From Mycobacterium sp. 852002-51961_SCH5331710 (GTDB lineage Bacteria > Actinomycetota > Actinomycetes > Mycobacteriales > Mycobacteriaceae), in the NCBI RefSeq assembly GCF_001665535.1, contig NZ_LZSQ01000123.1, forward strand, positions 248,001 through 312,000: DNA of 64,000 bases, written 5' to 3'. Shown piece by piece: positions 1 through 8,418 of this stretch. A program made the position numbers and the translations under genes. The notes beneath the pieces are model-generated. The model did no database searches. It was not told the DNA's origin and was given only the letters and a program-made list of their open reading frames with translations. The number at the start of each line of letters is the position of its first letter. The stretch's first letter is position 1.

Positions 1-831
1 ATGGGCGCGTTCTACTTTCAGCGCGTCCGGCTGACCGAGCAGTGGGGTCCCCAGGTCCGGATGGTGTTCTACGACCAGCGGGGTCACGGCCAGTCGGATG
101 AGGCGCCGCCCGAGACCTACACCGTGACGCAGCTCGGTCAGGATCTGGAGGCCGTGCTGTCGGTGGTGGTTCCGCGCGGTCCTGTGGTTCTGGTCGGCCA
201 CTCGATGGGTGGGATGACGGTACTCTCGCACGCCCGGCAGTTCCCGCAGCGCTATCCGAAGCGGATCGTCGGGGCAGCGATCATTTCCTCGGCGGCGGAG
301 GGAGTTTCGCGATCGCCGCTGGGTGAGATTCTGAAGAACCCGGCACTGGAGGCGGCGCGTTTCGCGGTGCGGTATGCACCGAAGATGGTGCACCGCACCC
401 GCGGCGCAGCGAAGCGGGTGATCGCGCCGATTTTGCGCGCCGCGTCGTACGGGGACGAGAAGATCAGCCCGAGCGTGGTGGCGTTCTCCGAACGGATGAT
501 GCACGGCACCCCGATCGCGACCCTCGTCGAATTCCTGCACGCGCTCGAGGTACACAACGAGATCGACGGCCTGACCACGCTGGCGAAGATCCCGACACTC
601 ATCGCGTGCGGTGACCGCGACTTGCTGACCCCAATGGAGTACTCACAAGCCATGGCCGCGCTGCTGCCCAAGGCGCAGCTGGTGATCGTCGGCGGCGCAG
701 GGCATCTCGTGCAGCTCGAACAACCCGAGGCGATCAACGAGGCGCTGGTCCGACTGGTCGAACGCGCGACACCGTCCAAGCTCGTCGCGTTGACCAGGCG
801 GGTCCGCGAGAAGGTCCGCAACAATGGGTGA
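1..831 (+). CDS. alpha/beta hydrolase, 5' end outside window
   Basis: Alpha/beta-hydrolase fold enzyme of unknown substrate. The nucleophile elbow GHSMGG is at residues 66-71 of the visible part (Ser68), followed by an acid-loop motif CGDRD and a late GAGH that supplies the catalytic histidine. The usual oxyanion HG motif and first strands are missing, and the visible reading begins at the first base of the window, so the true start lies upstream; the apparent ATG is probably internal. Its last 8 bases overlap tsaE, suggesting one transcript with the t6A genes. In mycobacteria such a gene lies between alr and tsaE. Substrate cannot be inferred from sequence. Confidence 0.85.
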   Translation: MGAFYFQRVRLTEQWGPQVRMVFYDQRGHGQSDEAPPETYTVTQLGQDLEAVLSVVVPRGPVVLVGHSMGGMTVLSHARQFPQRYPKRIVGAAIISSAAEGVSRSPLGEILKNPALEAARFAVRYAPKMVHRTRGAAKRVIAPILRAASYGDEKISPSVVAFSERMMHGTPIATLVEFLHALEVHNEIDGLTTLAKIPTLIACGDRDLLTPMEYSQAMAALLPKAQLVIVGGAGHLVQLEQPEAINEALVRLVERATPSKLVALTRRVREKVRNNG

Positions 832-1291
832 GCGCAGCGGGGGCACGGCCGAACTGCCGACCGCGGAAGACACCATCGCGCTCGGCGCCGAACTCGGCGA
901 GCAGCTGCGCGCGGGTGACGTCGTCGTCCTGTCCGGGCCCCTCGGCGCGGGAAAGACGGTCCTCGCCAAGGGCATTGCGCAAGCGATGGATGTGGAGGGG
1001 CCTGTCATCTCGCCGACGTTCGTGTTGGCGCGCGTACATCAGGCCCGCCGGCCCGAGGCCCCGGCGATGATCCACGTCGACATGTACCGCCTGCTCGACC
1101 ATCCGTCGGTCGACCTGCTCGCCGAACTCGACTCGCTGGATCTCGACACCGATCTCGACGACGCGGTGGTGGTCGTGGAGTGGGGTGAGGGGCTCGCCGA
1201 ACGGCTCTCCGACAGCCACCTCGACGTCCGCCTCGAGCGGGCCCGCGACACCGAGGTGCGCACCGCGGTGTGGGAGTGGAGCACGGCGTGA
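824..1291 (+). CDS. tsaE: tRNA t6A threonylcarbamoylation ATPase TsaE
   Basis: Small P-loop ATPase of the complex that installs threonylcarbamoyl-adenosine at position 37 of ANN-decoding tRNAs. The Walker A motif GPLGAGKT lies at residues 38-45, and a VVVEWGEGL stretch typical of the family follows near the C-terminus. The length of 155 residues is normal. ATG at 824 overlaps the upstream hydrolase stop by 8 bases, and the stop overlaps the tsaB GTG start as GTGA, so translation is coupled. Followed by tsaB, rimI and tsaD in the standard mycobacterial order. Confidence 0.95.
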   Translation: MGERSGGTAELPTAEDTIALGAELGEQLRAGDVVVLSGPLGAGKTVLAKGIAQAMDVEGPVISPTFVLARVHQARRPEAPAMIHVDMYRLLDHPSVDLLAELDSLDLDTDLDDAVVVVEWGEGLAERLSDSHLDVRLERARDTEVRTAVWEWSTA

Positions 1292-1905
1292 ACGTATTGG
1301 CCATCGACACGGCGACGCCCGCGGTCACCGCCGGGGTGGTCCGCCTCGACGGATTCGAGGTGCTGGCCGAACGGGTGACGGTCGACGCGCGGGCGCACGC
1401 CGAACAGCTCACCCCGAATGCGGTGCGGGCGCTCGCCGACGCAGGACTGGGCGTCGACGACCTGGGCGCTGTCGTCGTCGGGTGTGGTCCGGGACCGTTC
1501 ACCGGGCTGCGTGTCGGGATGGCGACCGCCGCCGCCTACGGCCACGCGCTCGGCGTCCCCGTCCACGGCGTCTGCAGCCTCGACGCGATCGGGGTGGACA
1601 CCGTCGGCGACGTGCTGGTGGTGACCGACGCCCGGCGCCGGGAGGTGTACTGGGCGCGCTACCGCGACGGGGTGCGCACCGACGGACCAGCCGTGTGCGC
1701 GCCCGCGAACGTGCCCGCAGGTGCCGCCGCGGTCGCCGGATCACTTGAGCATGCCGCGCTGTTCGACCTGCCGCGCCAGGAGCCCGTCTATCCGACCGTC
1801 TCGGGGCTGGCGCACGCGGTGGCCGATTGGGCCGCCGAACCCGCTCCGCTGGTGCCGCTGTATCTGCGCCGGCCCGACGCCAAACCCTCGGTGGCCCGGC
1901 GATGA
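1288..1905 (+). CDS. tsaB: tRNA t6A complex scaffold protein TsaB
   Basis: Catalytically inactive ASKHA-fold partner of TsaD in t6A37 formation. The N-terminal NVLAIDTAT and the GCGPGPFTGLRVGMA segment are family hallmarks. I chose GTG at 1288 (205 residues) because it overlaps the tsaE stop as GTGA and starts the protein directly at the conserved strand; an in-frame GTG at 1270 would add six residues with no homology. The 3' end overlaps rimI as ATGA. Part of a four-gene coupled operon. Confidence 0.93.
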   Translation: MNVLAIDTATPAVTAGVVRLDGFEVLAERVTVDARAHAEQLTPNAVRALADAGLGVDDLGAVVVGCGPGPFTGLRVGMATAAAYGHALGVPVHGVCSLDAIGVDTVGDVLVVTDARRREVYWARYRDGVRTDGPAVCAPANVPAGAAAVAGSLEHAALFDLPRQEPVYPTVSGLAHAVADWAAEPAPLVPLYLRRPDAKPSVARR

Positions 1906-2354
1906 GCATCACCTACGGCCCGTTGAAGCCGACGGACGCGGCCCGGTGCGCCGAGTTGGAGGCACAATTGTTCGACGGCGACGACCCGTGGCCCGAGCGC
2001 GCTTTCCTCGCCGAGCTGGCCGCCAAACACATCCGTTACGTCGCCGCACGCGATGATGACAAGCTCGTCGGCTACGCCGGTATCGCCCGCTTGGGTCGAA
2101 AGAAGCCGTACGAGTATGAGATTCACACGATCGGCGTCGACCCCGCGTACCAGGGCCAGGGCATCGGCAAGCGCATGCTGACCGAGCTGCTCGACCACGC
2201 CTCGGGTGGCGCGGTGTTCCTCGAGGTCCGCACCGACAACGAAGCAGCCATCAAGATGTACGAGAGCTTCGGATTCACCAACGTGGGCCTGCGCAGGCGC
2301 TACTACCGCGCCAGCGGGGCGGACGCCTATACGATGCGGCGAGACCCGACATGA
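1902..2354 (+). CDS. rimI: GNAT N-acetyltransferase RimI-like
   Basis: GCN5-related N-acetyltransferase of 150 residues. The acetyl-CoA binding motif A is visible as YQGQGIGKRML, followed by FLEVRTDNEAAIKMYESFGF, the classic RimI-type beta4-alpha4 region. RimI acetylates the N-terminus of ribosomal protein S18 in E. coli; mycobacterial RimI may have broader N-terminal substrates. ATG overlaps the tsaB stop (ATGA), and its own stop overlaps tsaD (ATGA), so it is embedded in the t6A operon as in M. tuberculosis. Confidence 0.92.
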   Translation: MSITYGPLKPTDAARCAELEAQLFDGDDPWPERAFLAELAAKHIRYVAARDDDKLVGYAGIARLGRKKPYEYEIHTIGVDPAYQGQGIGKRMLTELLDHASGGAVFLEVRTDNEAAIKMYESFGFTNVGLRRRYYRASGADAYTMRRDPT

Positions 2355-3376
2355 CGATCATCCTGGCCATCGAGAGCTCGTGCGACGAAACCGGCGTGGG
2401 CATCGCCGAATTGGGCGCCGACGGATCGGTGAGGCTGCTCGCCGACGAGGTGGCCTCCAGCGTCGACGAGCACGCCCGGTTCGGCGGCGTGGTGCCCGAG
2501 ATCGCGTCCCGAGCACACCTGGAGGCGTTGGGTCCGACGATGCGCCGCGCACTACAGGCGGCGGGGGTGGACAGGCCCGACATCGTCGCGGCCACGATCG
2601 GCCCGGGGCTCGCCGGTGCGCTGCTGGTGGGAGTGGCTGCGGCCAAGGCTTATTCGGCGGCCTGGCAGGTGCCGTTCTATGCCGTCAACCACCTGGGTGG
2701 CCATCTGGCCGCCGACGTCTACGACCACGGACCGCTGCCGGAGAGCATCGGTCTGCTGGTTTCGGGCGGGCACACCAACCTCCTGCACGTGCGGTCGTTG
2801 GGCGAGCCGATCGTCGAGCTCGGCAGCACGGTCGACGACGCTGCGGGGGAGGCCTACGACAAGGTGGCGCGGCTCCTGGGTCTGGGTTATCCGGGCGGAA
2901 GGGTGCTCGACGAGTTGGCCCGTGAGGGCGACCGCGATGCCATCGTGTTTCCCCGGGGCATGACCGGCCCGCGCGACGATCCGTACGCGTTCAGCTTCTC
3001 GGGTCTCAAGACCGCGGTCGCGCGGTACGTCGAAAGCCACCCCGAGGCGTCGACGGCCGATGTCGCGGCCGGTTTTCAGGAGGCGGTCGCCGACGTGCTG
3101 ACGCTCAAGGCGATCCGGGCGGCCAAGGCGCTGGACGTGTCGACGCTGCTGATCGCCGGCGGCGTGGCGGCGAACTCGCGGCTGCGCGAGGTGGCTGAGG
3201 AGCGGTGTGCCGCCAACGGGTTGACCCTGCGGATCCCGCGACCGCGTCTGTGCACGGACAACGGCGCGATGATCGCCTCGTTCGCGGCTCACCTGATCGC
3301 CGCGGGCGCGCAGCCGTCGCCGCTGGATGCGGTGAGCAATCCGGGGCTGCCGGTCGTGCAGGGACAAGTCGCCTGA
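2351..3376 (+). CDS. tsaD: tRNA N6-adenosine threonylcarbamoyltransferase TsaD
   Basis: Catalytic subunit that transfers the threonylcarbamoyl group from TC-AMP to A37 of tRNA. The 341 residues are standard length. The metal-binding HxxxH is at His114 and His118 (NHLGGH), the N-terminal IESSCDETG phosphate loop is present, and a conserved GGVAANSRLR motif lies near residue 275. Start ATG overlaps rimI. Last gene of the operon: a 182-base gap with the CIRCE operator separates it from groES. Confidence 0.97.
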   Translation: MTIILAIESSCDETGVGIAELGADGSVRLLADEVASSVDEHARFGGVVPEIASRAHLEALGPTMRRALQAAGVDRPDIVAATIGPGLAGALLVGVAAAKAYSAAWQVPFYAVNHLGGHLAADVYDHGPLPESIGLLVSGGHTNLLHVRSLGEPIVELGSTVDDAAGEAYDKVARLLGLGYPGGRVLDELAREGDRDAIVFPRGMTGPRDDPYAFSFSGLKTAVARYVESHPEASTADVAAGFQEAVADVLTLKAIRAAKALDVSTLLIAGGVAANSRLREVAEERCAANGLTLRIPRPRLCTDNGAMIASFAAHLIAAGAQPSPLDAVSNPGLPVVQGQVA

Positions 3377-3401
3377 TCTTGTCGAGACCCGACCTTGAGT
3401 G

Positions 3402-3428
3402 CTAGCACTCTCATGTATAGAGTGCTAG
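3402..3428. promoter_or_regulatory. CIRCE operator (HrcA site) upstream of groES
   Basis: CTAGCACTC (3402-3410), nine-base spacer, GAGTGCTAG (3420-3428): a perfect inverted repeat matching the CIRCE architecture 9-9-9 bound by the heat-shock repressor HrcA. An additional GAGTGCTAG half-site at 3397-3405 overlaps the left arm, creating a second, spacerless palindrome at 3397-3410. It lies about 130 bases before the groES start. Confidence 0.93.
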
Positions 3429-3558
3429 GTGGCAGGCGACCAACCCCTGCGCCGGCACCCGCGACGACGGTGCGTGGGCACGGACGCCATGCCGAACACC
3501 TGGTAACTGATAGATCCGGAACCCCGGATCGACACCCGAACTAGTGGAGGGCTCCATC

Positions 3559-3861
3559 GTGGCGAGCGTGAACATCAAGCCACTCGAGGACAAGATCCTC
3601 GTTCAGGCCAACGAGGCCGAGACCACGACCGCTTCCGGTCTGGTCATCCCCGACACCGCCAAGGAGAAGCCGCAGGAAGGCACCGTCGTCGCAGTTGGCC
3701 CCGGCCGCTGGGATGAGGACGGCGAAAAGCGCATCCCGCTGGACGTCTCCGAGGGCGACACCGTCATCTACAGCAAGTACGGCGGCACCGAGATCAAGTA
3801 CAACGGCGAGGAGTACCTGATCCTGTCGGCACGCGACGTGCTGGCCGTCGTCAACAAGTAA
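3559..3861 (+). CDS. groES: 10 kDa co-chaperonin GroES
   Basis: Heptameric lid of the GroEL chaperonin. The 100-residue product has the mobile loop (ETTTASGLVIPDTA) and the SKYGGTEIKYNGEEYLIL C-terminal part, nearly identical to mycobacterial Cpn10. I chose GTG at 3559 because a GGAGG Shine-Dalgarno sits at 3546-3550 and because the resulting N-terminus aligns with known GroES; an upstream GTG at 3544 would overlap the Shine-Dalgarno. Controlled by the CIRCE element; cotranscribed with groEL1, from which it is separated by 78 bases holding a strong hairpin. Confidence 0.97.
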   Translation: MASVNIKPLEDKILVQANEAETTTASGLVIPDTAKEKPQEGTVVAVGPGRWDEDGEKRIPLDVSEGDTVIYSKYGGTEIKYNGEEYLILSARDVLAVVNK

Positions 3862-3872
3862 GCACCCGTGTT

Positions 3873-3915
3873 CCGCCCCGGGAATCCCCGTCCGCACGGG
3901 TGATTTCCGGGGCGG
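3873..3915 (+). promoter_or_regulatory. Intercistronic hairpin between groES and groEL1
   Basis: Bases 3873-3885 pair with 3903-3915 (13 pairs, one G-U), then 3886 with 3902, and 3887-3891 with 3896-3900 around a CCGC loop; the only irregularity is one bulged T at 3901. There is no U tract downstream, so it is not an ordinary terminator. It could be an mRNA processing or stabilising structure that separates groES from groEL1 expression. Confidence 0.75.
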
Positions 3916-3939
3916 TATGCGTCTAACTGAAAGACAGCT

Positions 3940-5568
3940 ATGAGCAAGCAGATTGAGTTCAACGAAACTGCGCGCCGCGCAATGGAAGCCGGCGTAGACA
4001 AGCTGGCCGACGCGGTGCGGGTGACCCTTGGGCCGCGCGGCCGCAACGTGGTGCTGTCCAAGTCGTGGGGCGGGCCGACCGTCACCAACGACGGTGTGAC
4101 GATCGCCCGCGAGATCGACCTCGAAGACCCGTTCGAGAACCTCGGTGCGCAGCTGGTCAAGTCGGTCGCCACCAAGACCAACGACGTGGCGGGCGACGGC
4201 ACCACCACCGCGACCGTGCTGGCCCAGGCCCTGGTCAAGGGCGGCCTGCGCAACGTCGCGGCGGGCGCCAACCCGATCGCACTCGGTGCGGGCATCGCCA
4301 AGGCCGCCGATGCGGTCTCGGAGGCGCTGCTGAGCGCGGCCACGCCGGTGTCGGAGAAGAACGCCATCGCCCAGGTCGCCACGGTCTCGTCGCGCGACGA
4401 GAAGGTCGGCGAACTGGTCGGCGAGGCGATGACGAAGGTCGGCGCCGACGGCGTCGTCTCCGTCGAGGAGTCCTCGACGCTGGAGACCTACTTGGAGATG
4501 ACCGACGGCGTCGGCTTCGACAAGGGCTACCTCTCGGCGTACTTCGTCACCGATTTCGACGCCCAGGAGGCGGTGCTCGAGGACGCATACGTGCTGCTGC
4601 ACCGCGAGAAGATCAGCTCCCTGCCGGACCTGCTGCCGCTGCTGGAGAAGGTCGCCGAGGCGGGCAAGCCGCTGTTGATCATCGCCGAAGACGTTGAGGG
4701 CGAAGCACTCTCGACGCTGGTGGTCAACGCGATCCGCAAGACGCTCAAGGCCGTGGCGGTCAAGGCGCCGTTCTTCGGTGATCGGCGCAAGGCGTTCCTC
4801 GAAGACCTCGCCATCGTCACCAACGGCCAGGTCGTCAACCCCGATGTCGGCCTGGTGCTGCGCGAGGTGGGCCTCGAGGTGCTGGGCACCGCCCGGCGCG
4901 TGGTGGTCAACAAGGACAGCACCACGATCGTTGACGGCGGTGGCACCAAGGAAGCCATCGAGGCGCGAAAGTCGCAGCTGCGGGCCGAGATCGAGGTCTC
5001 CGATTCCGAATGGGACCGCGAGAAGCTCGAGGAGCGGTTGGCCAAGCTGGCCGGCGGTGTCGCCGTCATCCAGGTGGGCGCCGCGACCGAGACCGACCTG
5101 AAGAAGCGCAAGGAAGCCGTCGAGGACGCCGTCGCGGCGGCCAAGGCGGCCGTCGAGGAGGGCGTCATCGCCGGTGGCGGTGCGGCGCTGGTCCAGACGC
5201 GCGGTGCACTGGACAAGTTGCGCGACAGCGTGTCCGGTGACGAGCGCCTCGGCGTCGAGCTGTTCTCGGCAGCGCTCGGTGCTCCGCTGTACTGGATCGC
5301 CACCAACGCCGGCCTGGACGGCGCGGTCGTGGTGAACAAGGTGACGGAGTCGCCTGCGGGACATGGTTTCAACGCCGCGACCCTGACCTTCGGTGACCTG
5401 GCGGCCGACGGTGTCGTCGATCCGGTCAAGGTCACGCGTTCGGCGGTGCTGAACGCGGCTTCGGTGGCCCGCATGGTGCTCACCACCGAGACCGCGGTCG
5501 TCGACAAGCCGGAGGAGCCCGAGGACGACGGTCACGGCCACGGGCACGGCCACCACCACCATCACTGA
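3940..5568 (+). CDS. groEL: 60 kDa chaperonin GroEL1, histidine-rich tail
   Basis: Chaperonin of 542 residues, the paralogue encoded beside groES. Conserved ATP-site GDGTTTATVLAQ lies at residues 86-97, and the equatorial GGGAAL motif near 410. The C-terminus ends in a histidine-rich run (HGHGHGHHHHH), the hallmark of mycobacterial GroEL1, in place of the Gly-Met tail of the housekeeping GroEL2. Family knowledge: M. smegmatis GroEL1 is needed for mycolate synthesis during biofilm formation. Start ATG follows a weak GAAAGACAG. A terminator follows 15 bases after the stop. Confidence 0.97.
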   Translation: MSKQIEFNETARRAMEAGVDKLADAVRVTLGPRGRNVVLSKSWGGPTVTNDGVTIAREIDLEDPFENLGAQLVKSVATKTNDVAGDGTTTATVLAQALVKGGLRNVAAGANPIALGAGIAKAADAVSEALLSAATPVSEKNAIAQVATVSSRDEKVGELVGEAMTKVGADGVVSVEESSTLETYLEMTDGVGFDKGYLSAYFVTDFDAQEAVLEDAYVLLHREKISSLPDLLPLLEKVAEAGKPLLIIAEDVEGEALSTLVVNAIRKTLKAVAVKAPFFGDRRKAFLEDLAIVTNGQVVNPDVGLVLREVGLEVLGTARRVVVNKDSTTIVDGGGTKEAIEARKSQLRAEIEVSDSEWDREKLEERLAKLAGGVAVIQVGAATETDLKKRKEAVEDAVAAAKAAVEEGVIAGGGAALVQTRGALDKLRDSVSGDERLGVELFSAALGAPLYWIATNAGLDGAVVVNKVTESPAGHGFNAATLTFGDLAADGVVDPVKVTRSAVLNAASVARMVLTTETAVVDKPEEPEDDGHGHGHGHHHHH

Positions 5569-5583
5569 GTGAATTGAACGAAG

Positions 5584-5616
5584 CACCCCCGGTCACATGG
5601 CCGGGGGTGTTTTGTT
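5584..5616 (+). terminator. Rho-independent terminator after groEL1
   Basis: CACCCCCGG (5584-5592) pairs perfectly with CCGGGGGTG (5601-5609) around an 8-base loop and is followed by TTTTGTTTT. A textbook intrinsic terminator closing the groES-groEL1 operon. Confidence 0.92.
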
Positions 5617-5700
5617 TTGGCATGGACCGCGCCGGCGAAGGCTGAGTCGATCCGAGTACGGCGGCGCGTCTGGCTGTGCCACTCCAACCAGTTCCTTAAA

Positions 5701-5722
5701 CTTTTCGCTCACCGGCGAAAGG
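5701..5722 (+). promoter_or_regulatory. Hairpin covering the sugI ribosome binding site
   Basis: Bases 5701-5708 pair with 5715-5722 (one G-U) around the six-base loop TCACCG. The 3' arm GCGAAAGG is the only Shine-Dalgarno-like sequence before the GTG at 5729. It could mask translation start, or as DNA be an operator for a sugar-responsive regulator. Confidence 0.5.
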
Positions 5723-5728
5723 ATCAAC

Positions 5729-7144
5729 GTGGGCAACACCGCAATCCGGCGGTCCCCCCGCCTGGGACCGCTGGTGGCCGTCGCAGCCGCCAGTGTCGGC
5801 ATCATTTACGGCTACGACCTCTCCAACATCGCCGGTGCGCTTCTGTTCATCACCGACGAGTTCGGGCTGACCACCCGGCAGCAGGAATTGGTGACCACAG
5901 CGATAGTCATCGGCCAGATCGCCGGGGCGGTCGGCGGTGGGATGCTCGCCAACGCCATCGGACGCAAAAGGTCGATGGTGCTCGTCGCCATCGCGTACGC
6001 GGCCTTCGCGCTTCTCAGCGCGTTGTCGGTGTCGGTGCCGATGCTGCTGGTGTCACGCTTTCTGCTGGGCCTCACCATCGGCGTGTCGGTGGTGGTCGTG
6101 CCGGTGTTCGTCGCCGAATCAGCACCTGCGAAGGTTCGCGGTTCGCTGTTGGTCGCCTATCAGGTGGCTACGGTCGTCGGCATCATCATCGGCTACCTGG
6201 CCGCGTACTTCCTGGCCGGCTCGGGCAACTGGCGGTGGATGCTCGGCCTGGCTGCGATACCGGCGGTGCTGGTCACGTTGTTGCTGCTGTGGATGCCCGA
6301 CACCGCCCGCTGGTACATGCTCAAGGGCCGGGTCGACGAAGCCCGCCAAACGCTGCGCCGGGTCGAGGCGAGCGCCGACGTCGAGGTCGAACTCGCCGAG
6401 ATCAGCCGCGCGCTCAAGGAGGAAATCGGCGGCGCGGTGCGCGAGATGCTCCGGCGGCCCTACCTTCGCGCCACTGCTTTCGTGGTGGTGCTCGGTTTCT
6501 TCATCCAGATCACCGGCATCAACGCGATCGTCTACTACAGCCCCCGACTGTTCGAGGCCATGGGCTTCGAGGGAAACTTTGCACTGCTGATACTTCCGGC
6601 GCTGATCCAGGTGGCTGCCCTGGCGGCGGTGTTCGTTTCGCTGATGCTGGTCGACCGAGTGGGTCGACGACCGATCCTGTTGGGCGGCATCGCAATGATG
6701 GTGGCCGCCAATGCCGTGCTCGTCGGCGTCTTCGTGGCCGGCACGGAATTCGGTGGTGCGCTCACCACGATCGGATTCCTCGGCGTGCTGCTGTTCACGA
6801 TCGGGTTCACGTTCGGCTTCGGCGCATTGGTCTGGGTTTACGCCGGTGAGAGCTTCCCAACTCGGCTCCGGTCGATGGGCTCGAGTGCGATGCTCACTTC
6901 CGACCTCGTGGCCAACGCGATCATCGCCGCCTTCTTCCTGACGATGCTCAATTCGCTGGGCGGTGGGGGGACATTTGCGCTGTTCGGCGCCTTCGCGCTG
7001 GCCGCGCTCGTCTTCGTCTATCGATTCGCGCCGGAAACCAAGGGCCGCCAGCTCGAGGAGATCCGGCACTTCTGGGAAAACGGCGGGCGTTGGCCCGAAG
7101 CGGCCGACGGCGCGGCAGAGGATCTCAACCCGTTGAAACAATGA
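5729..7144 (+). CDS. sugI: MFS sugar porter, SugI-like
   Basis: Twelve-helix major facilitator of the sugar porter family, 471 residues. Visible signatures are GRKRSM between helices 2 and 3, a PDTARWYMLKGR version of the central PESPRWL motif, DRVGRRPIL between helices 8 and 9, and the family-defining PETKGRQLEEI at the end. I start at GTG 5729 behind GAAAGGA because upstream in-frame residues run through the groEL1 terminator. It lies 43 bases before nagA, the same pairing as Rv3331-Rv3332, suggesting uptake of an amino sugar or related sugar by proton symport. The substrate is not shown by the sequence. Confidence 0.88.
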   Translation: MGNTAIRRSPRLGPLVAVAAASVGIIYGYDLSNIAGALLFITDEFGLTTRQQELVTTAIVIGQIAGAVGGGMLANAIGRKRSMVLVAIAYAAFALLSALSVSVPMLLVSRFLLGLTIGVSVVVVPVFVAESAPAKVRGSLLVAYQVATVVGIIIGYLAAYFLAGSGNWRWMLGLAAIPAVLVTLLLLWMPDTARWYMLKGRVDEARQTLRRVEASADVEVELAEISRALKEEIGGAVREMLRRPYLRATAFVVVLGFFIQITGINAIVYYSPRLFEAMGFEGNFALLILPALIQVAALAAVFVSLMLVDRVGRRPILLGGIAMMVAANAVLVGVFVAGTEFGGALTTIGFLGVLLFTIGFTFGFGALVWVYAGESFPTRLRSMGSSAMLTSDLVANAIIAAFFLTMLNSLGGGGTFALFGAFALAALVFVYRFAPETKGRQLEEIRHFWENGGRWPEAADGAAEDLNPLKQ

Positions 7145-7187
7145 CGGCGGACAAGCCGCGCGGGCTGCACAGAATCACGGAGATGCG

Positions 7188-8330
7188 GTGACGCTCATCG
7201 CCGCGGGGACCATCGTCTTTCAGGACCGGGTCTGTAAGCCGGGTTGGTTCGCTACCTCTGCCGGTCGGATCATCGACTGCGCGCCCGGCCCGGCACCGCG
7301 ACCGCCCGACCATGACTTCCCGGATCACGTAGTGGTGCCCGGATTCGTCGATATGCACGTGCACGGAGGGGGTGGTGCGTCCTACGCCGACGGCATCGGC
7401 TCAGAGATCGAACAGGCAGCCGAGTTCCACCTGCGCCACGGCACCACCACCACGGTGGCCAGCCTGGTCACCGCCTCACCCGAGAACCTCTTGCACCAAG
7501 TGCGCGTGCTCGCCGAGCTGACTCGGCAAAAAGCCGTCGCCGGCGTGCACCTGGAAGGCCCCTGGCTCAGTGCAGTGCGTTGCGGTGCACACGACGCAAC
7601 GCTGATGCGGGACCCCGACCCCGCCGAGATCGACGCTCTGCTCGCTGCCGCGGACGGCACTATCCGGATGGTCACGCTGGCGCCGGAACTGCCGGGCGCT
7701 CAGGACGCCATCGCCCGCATTGCGGACGCGGGTGTGGTCGCCGCCATCGGCCACACAGACGCCAGCTACGACGACGCGAAGCGCGCGATCGAATCGGGCG
7801 CGACCGTCGGTACCCATGTGTTCAACGCGATGCGACCACTACACCATCGCGACCCGGGTCCGGCGTTGGCGCTGCTGGAAGACCCGCGAATAACTGTGGA
7901 GCTCATCGCCGACGGCGTGCACCTCCATCCCGCGCTCGTGCGACGGGTCATCGAGACGGTCGGGCCAGGTCGCGTCGCGCTGATCACCGACGCGATGGCG
8001 GCAGCTGGACTGCCGGACGGCTCATTTCGAATCGGCGCAGTCGAGGTGGAGGTAGCCGAGCGCGTCGCGCGCGTGCGCGGGATGTCGACGATCGCAGGCA
8101 GCACGGCGACCATGGATCACCTTTTCCGGACAGCGGTCGGCCAACTCGGCGGCTCGGATGAGGCGCTGGCCAAGGCGGCGCAGATGACGGCGACCACCCC
8201 GGCTCGCGCATTGAAGCTCGAGCACGTCGGCAGCCTGCGCGTCGGCATGGATGCCAATTGCGTTGTACTACAAGAGGATCTACAGGTTCAGCAGGTGATG
8301 CGCAACGGTTCGTGGCTGCCCCACCGCTAG
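7188..8330 (+). CDS. nagA: N-acetylglucosamine-6-phosphate deacetylase
   Basis: Amidohydrolase-superfamily enzyme converting GlcNAc-6-phosphate to glucosamine-6-phosphate and acetate, in amino-sugar recycling. Metal-binding HVH (His57, His59) sits in VDMHVHGGGG; the metal glutamate is in HLEGPW, another histidine in GHTDASYDDA, substrate residues in THVFNAM, and the catalytic aspartate in ITDAMAAAG. The 380 residues are normal. GTG start at 7188 is preceded by a purine-rich CACGGAGATG. Follows sugI in likely operon. Confidence 0.93.
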   Translation: MTLIAAGTIVFQDRVCKPGWFATSAGRIIDCAPGPAPRPPDHDFPDHVVVPGFVDMHVHGGGGASYADGIGSEIEQAAEFHLRHGTTTTVASLVTASPENLLHQVRVLAELTRQKAVAGVHLEGPWLSAVRCGAHDATLMRDPDPAEIDALLAAADGTIRMVTLAPELPGAQDAIARIADAGVVAAIGHTDASYDDAKRAIESGATVGTHVFNAMRPLHHRDPGPALALLEDPRITVELIADGVHLHPALVRRVIETVGPGRVALITDAMAAAGLPDGSFRIGAVEVEVAERVARVRGMSTIAGSTATMDHLFRTAVGQLGGSDEALAKAAQMTATTPARALKLEHVGSLRVGMDANCVVLQEDLQVQQVMRNGSWLPHR

Positions 8331-8418
8331 CGGATGAGCGCTCGACCGTCCGAATCGCACATGCACCGCGGCTTTTGGGCTTAGGCTTCGAACACCTGAC
8401 ACGAGGTGGTGAGGACAT

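Noticed and set aside
1270..1287. Upstream GTG start for tsaB
   Set aside because: The start at 1288 overlaps the tsaE stop as GTGA and agrees with the conserved N-terminus.
3541..5586. A 681-codon minus-strand open frame opposite groES-groEL1
   Set aside because: Antisense shadow of highly conserved chaperonin genes, crossing both genes and the intergenic hairpin.
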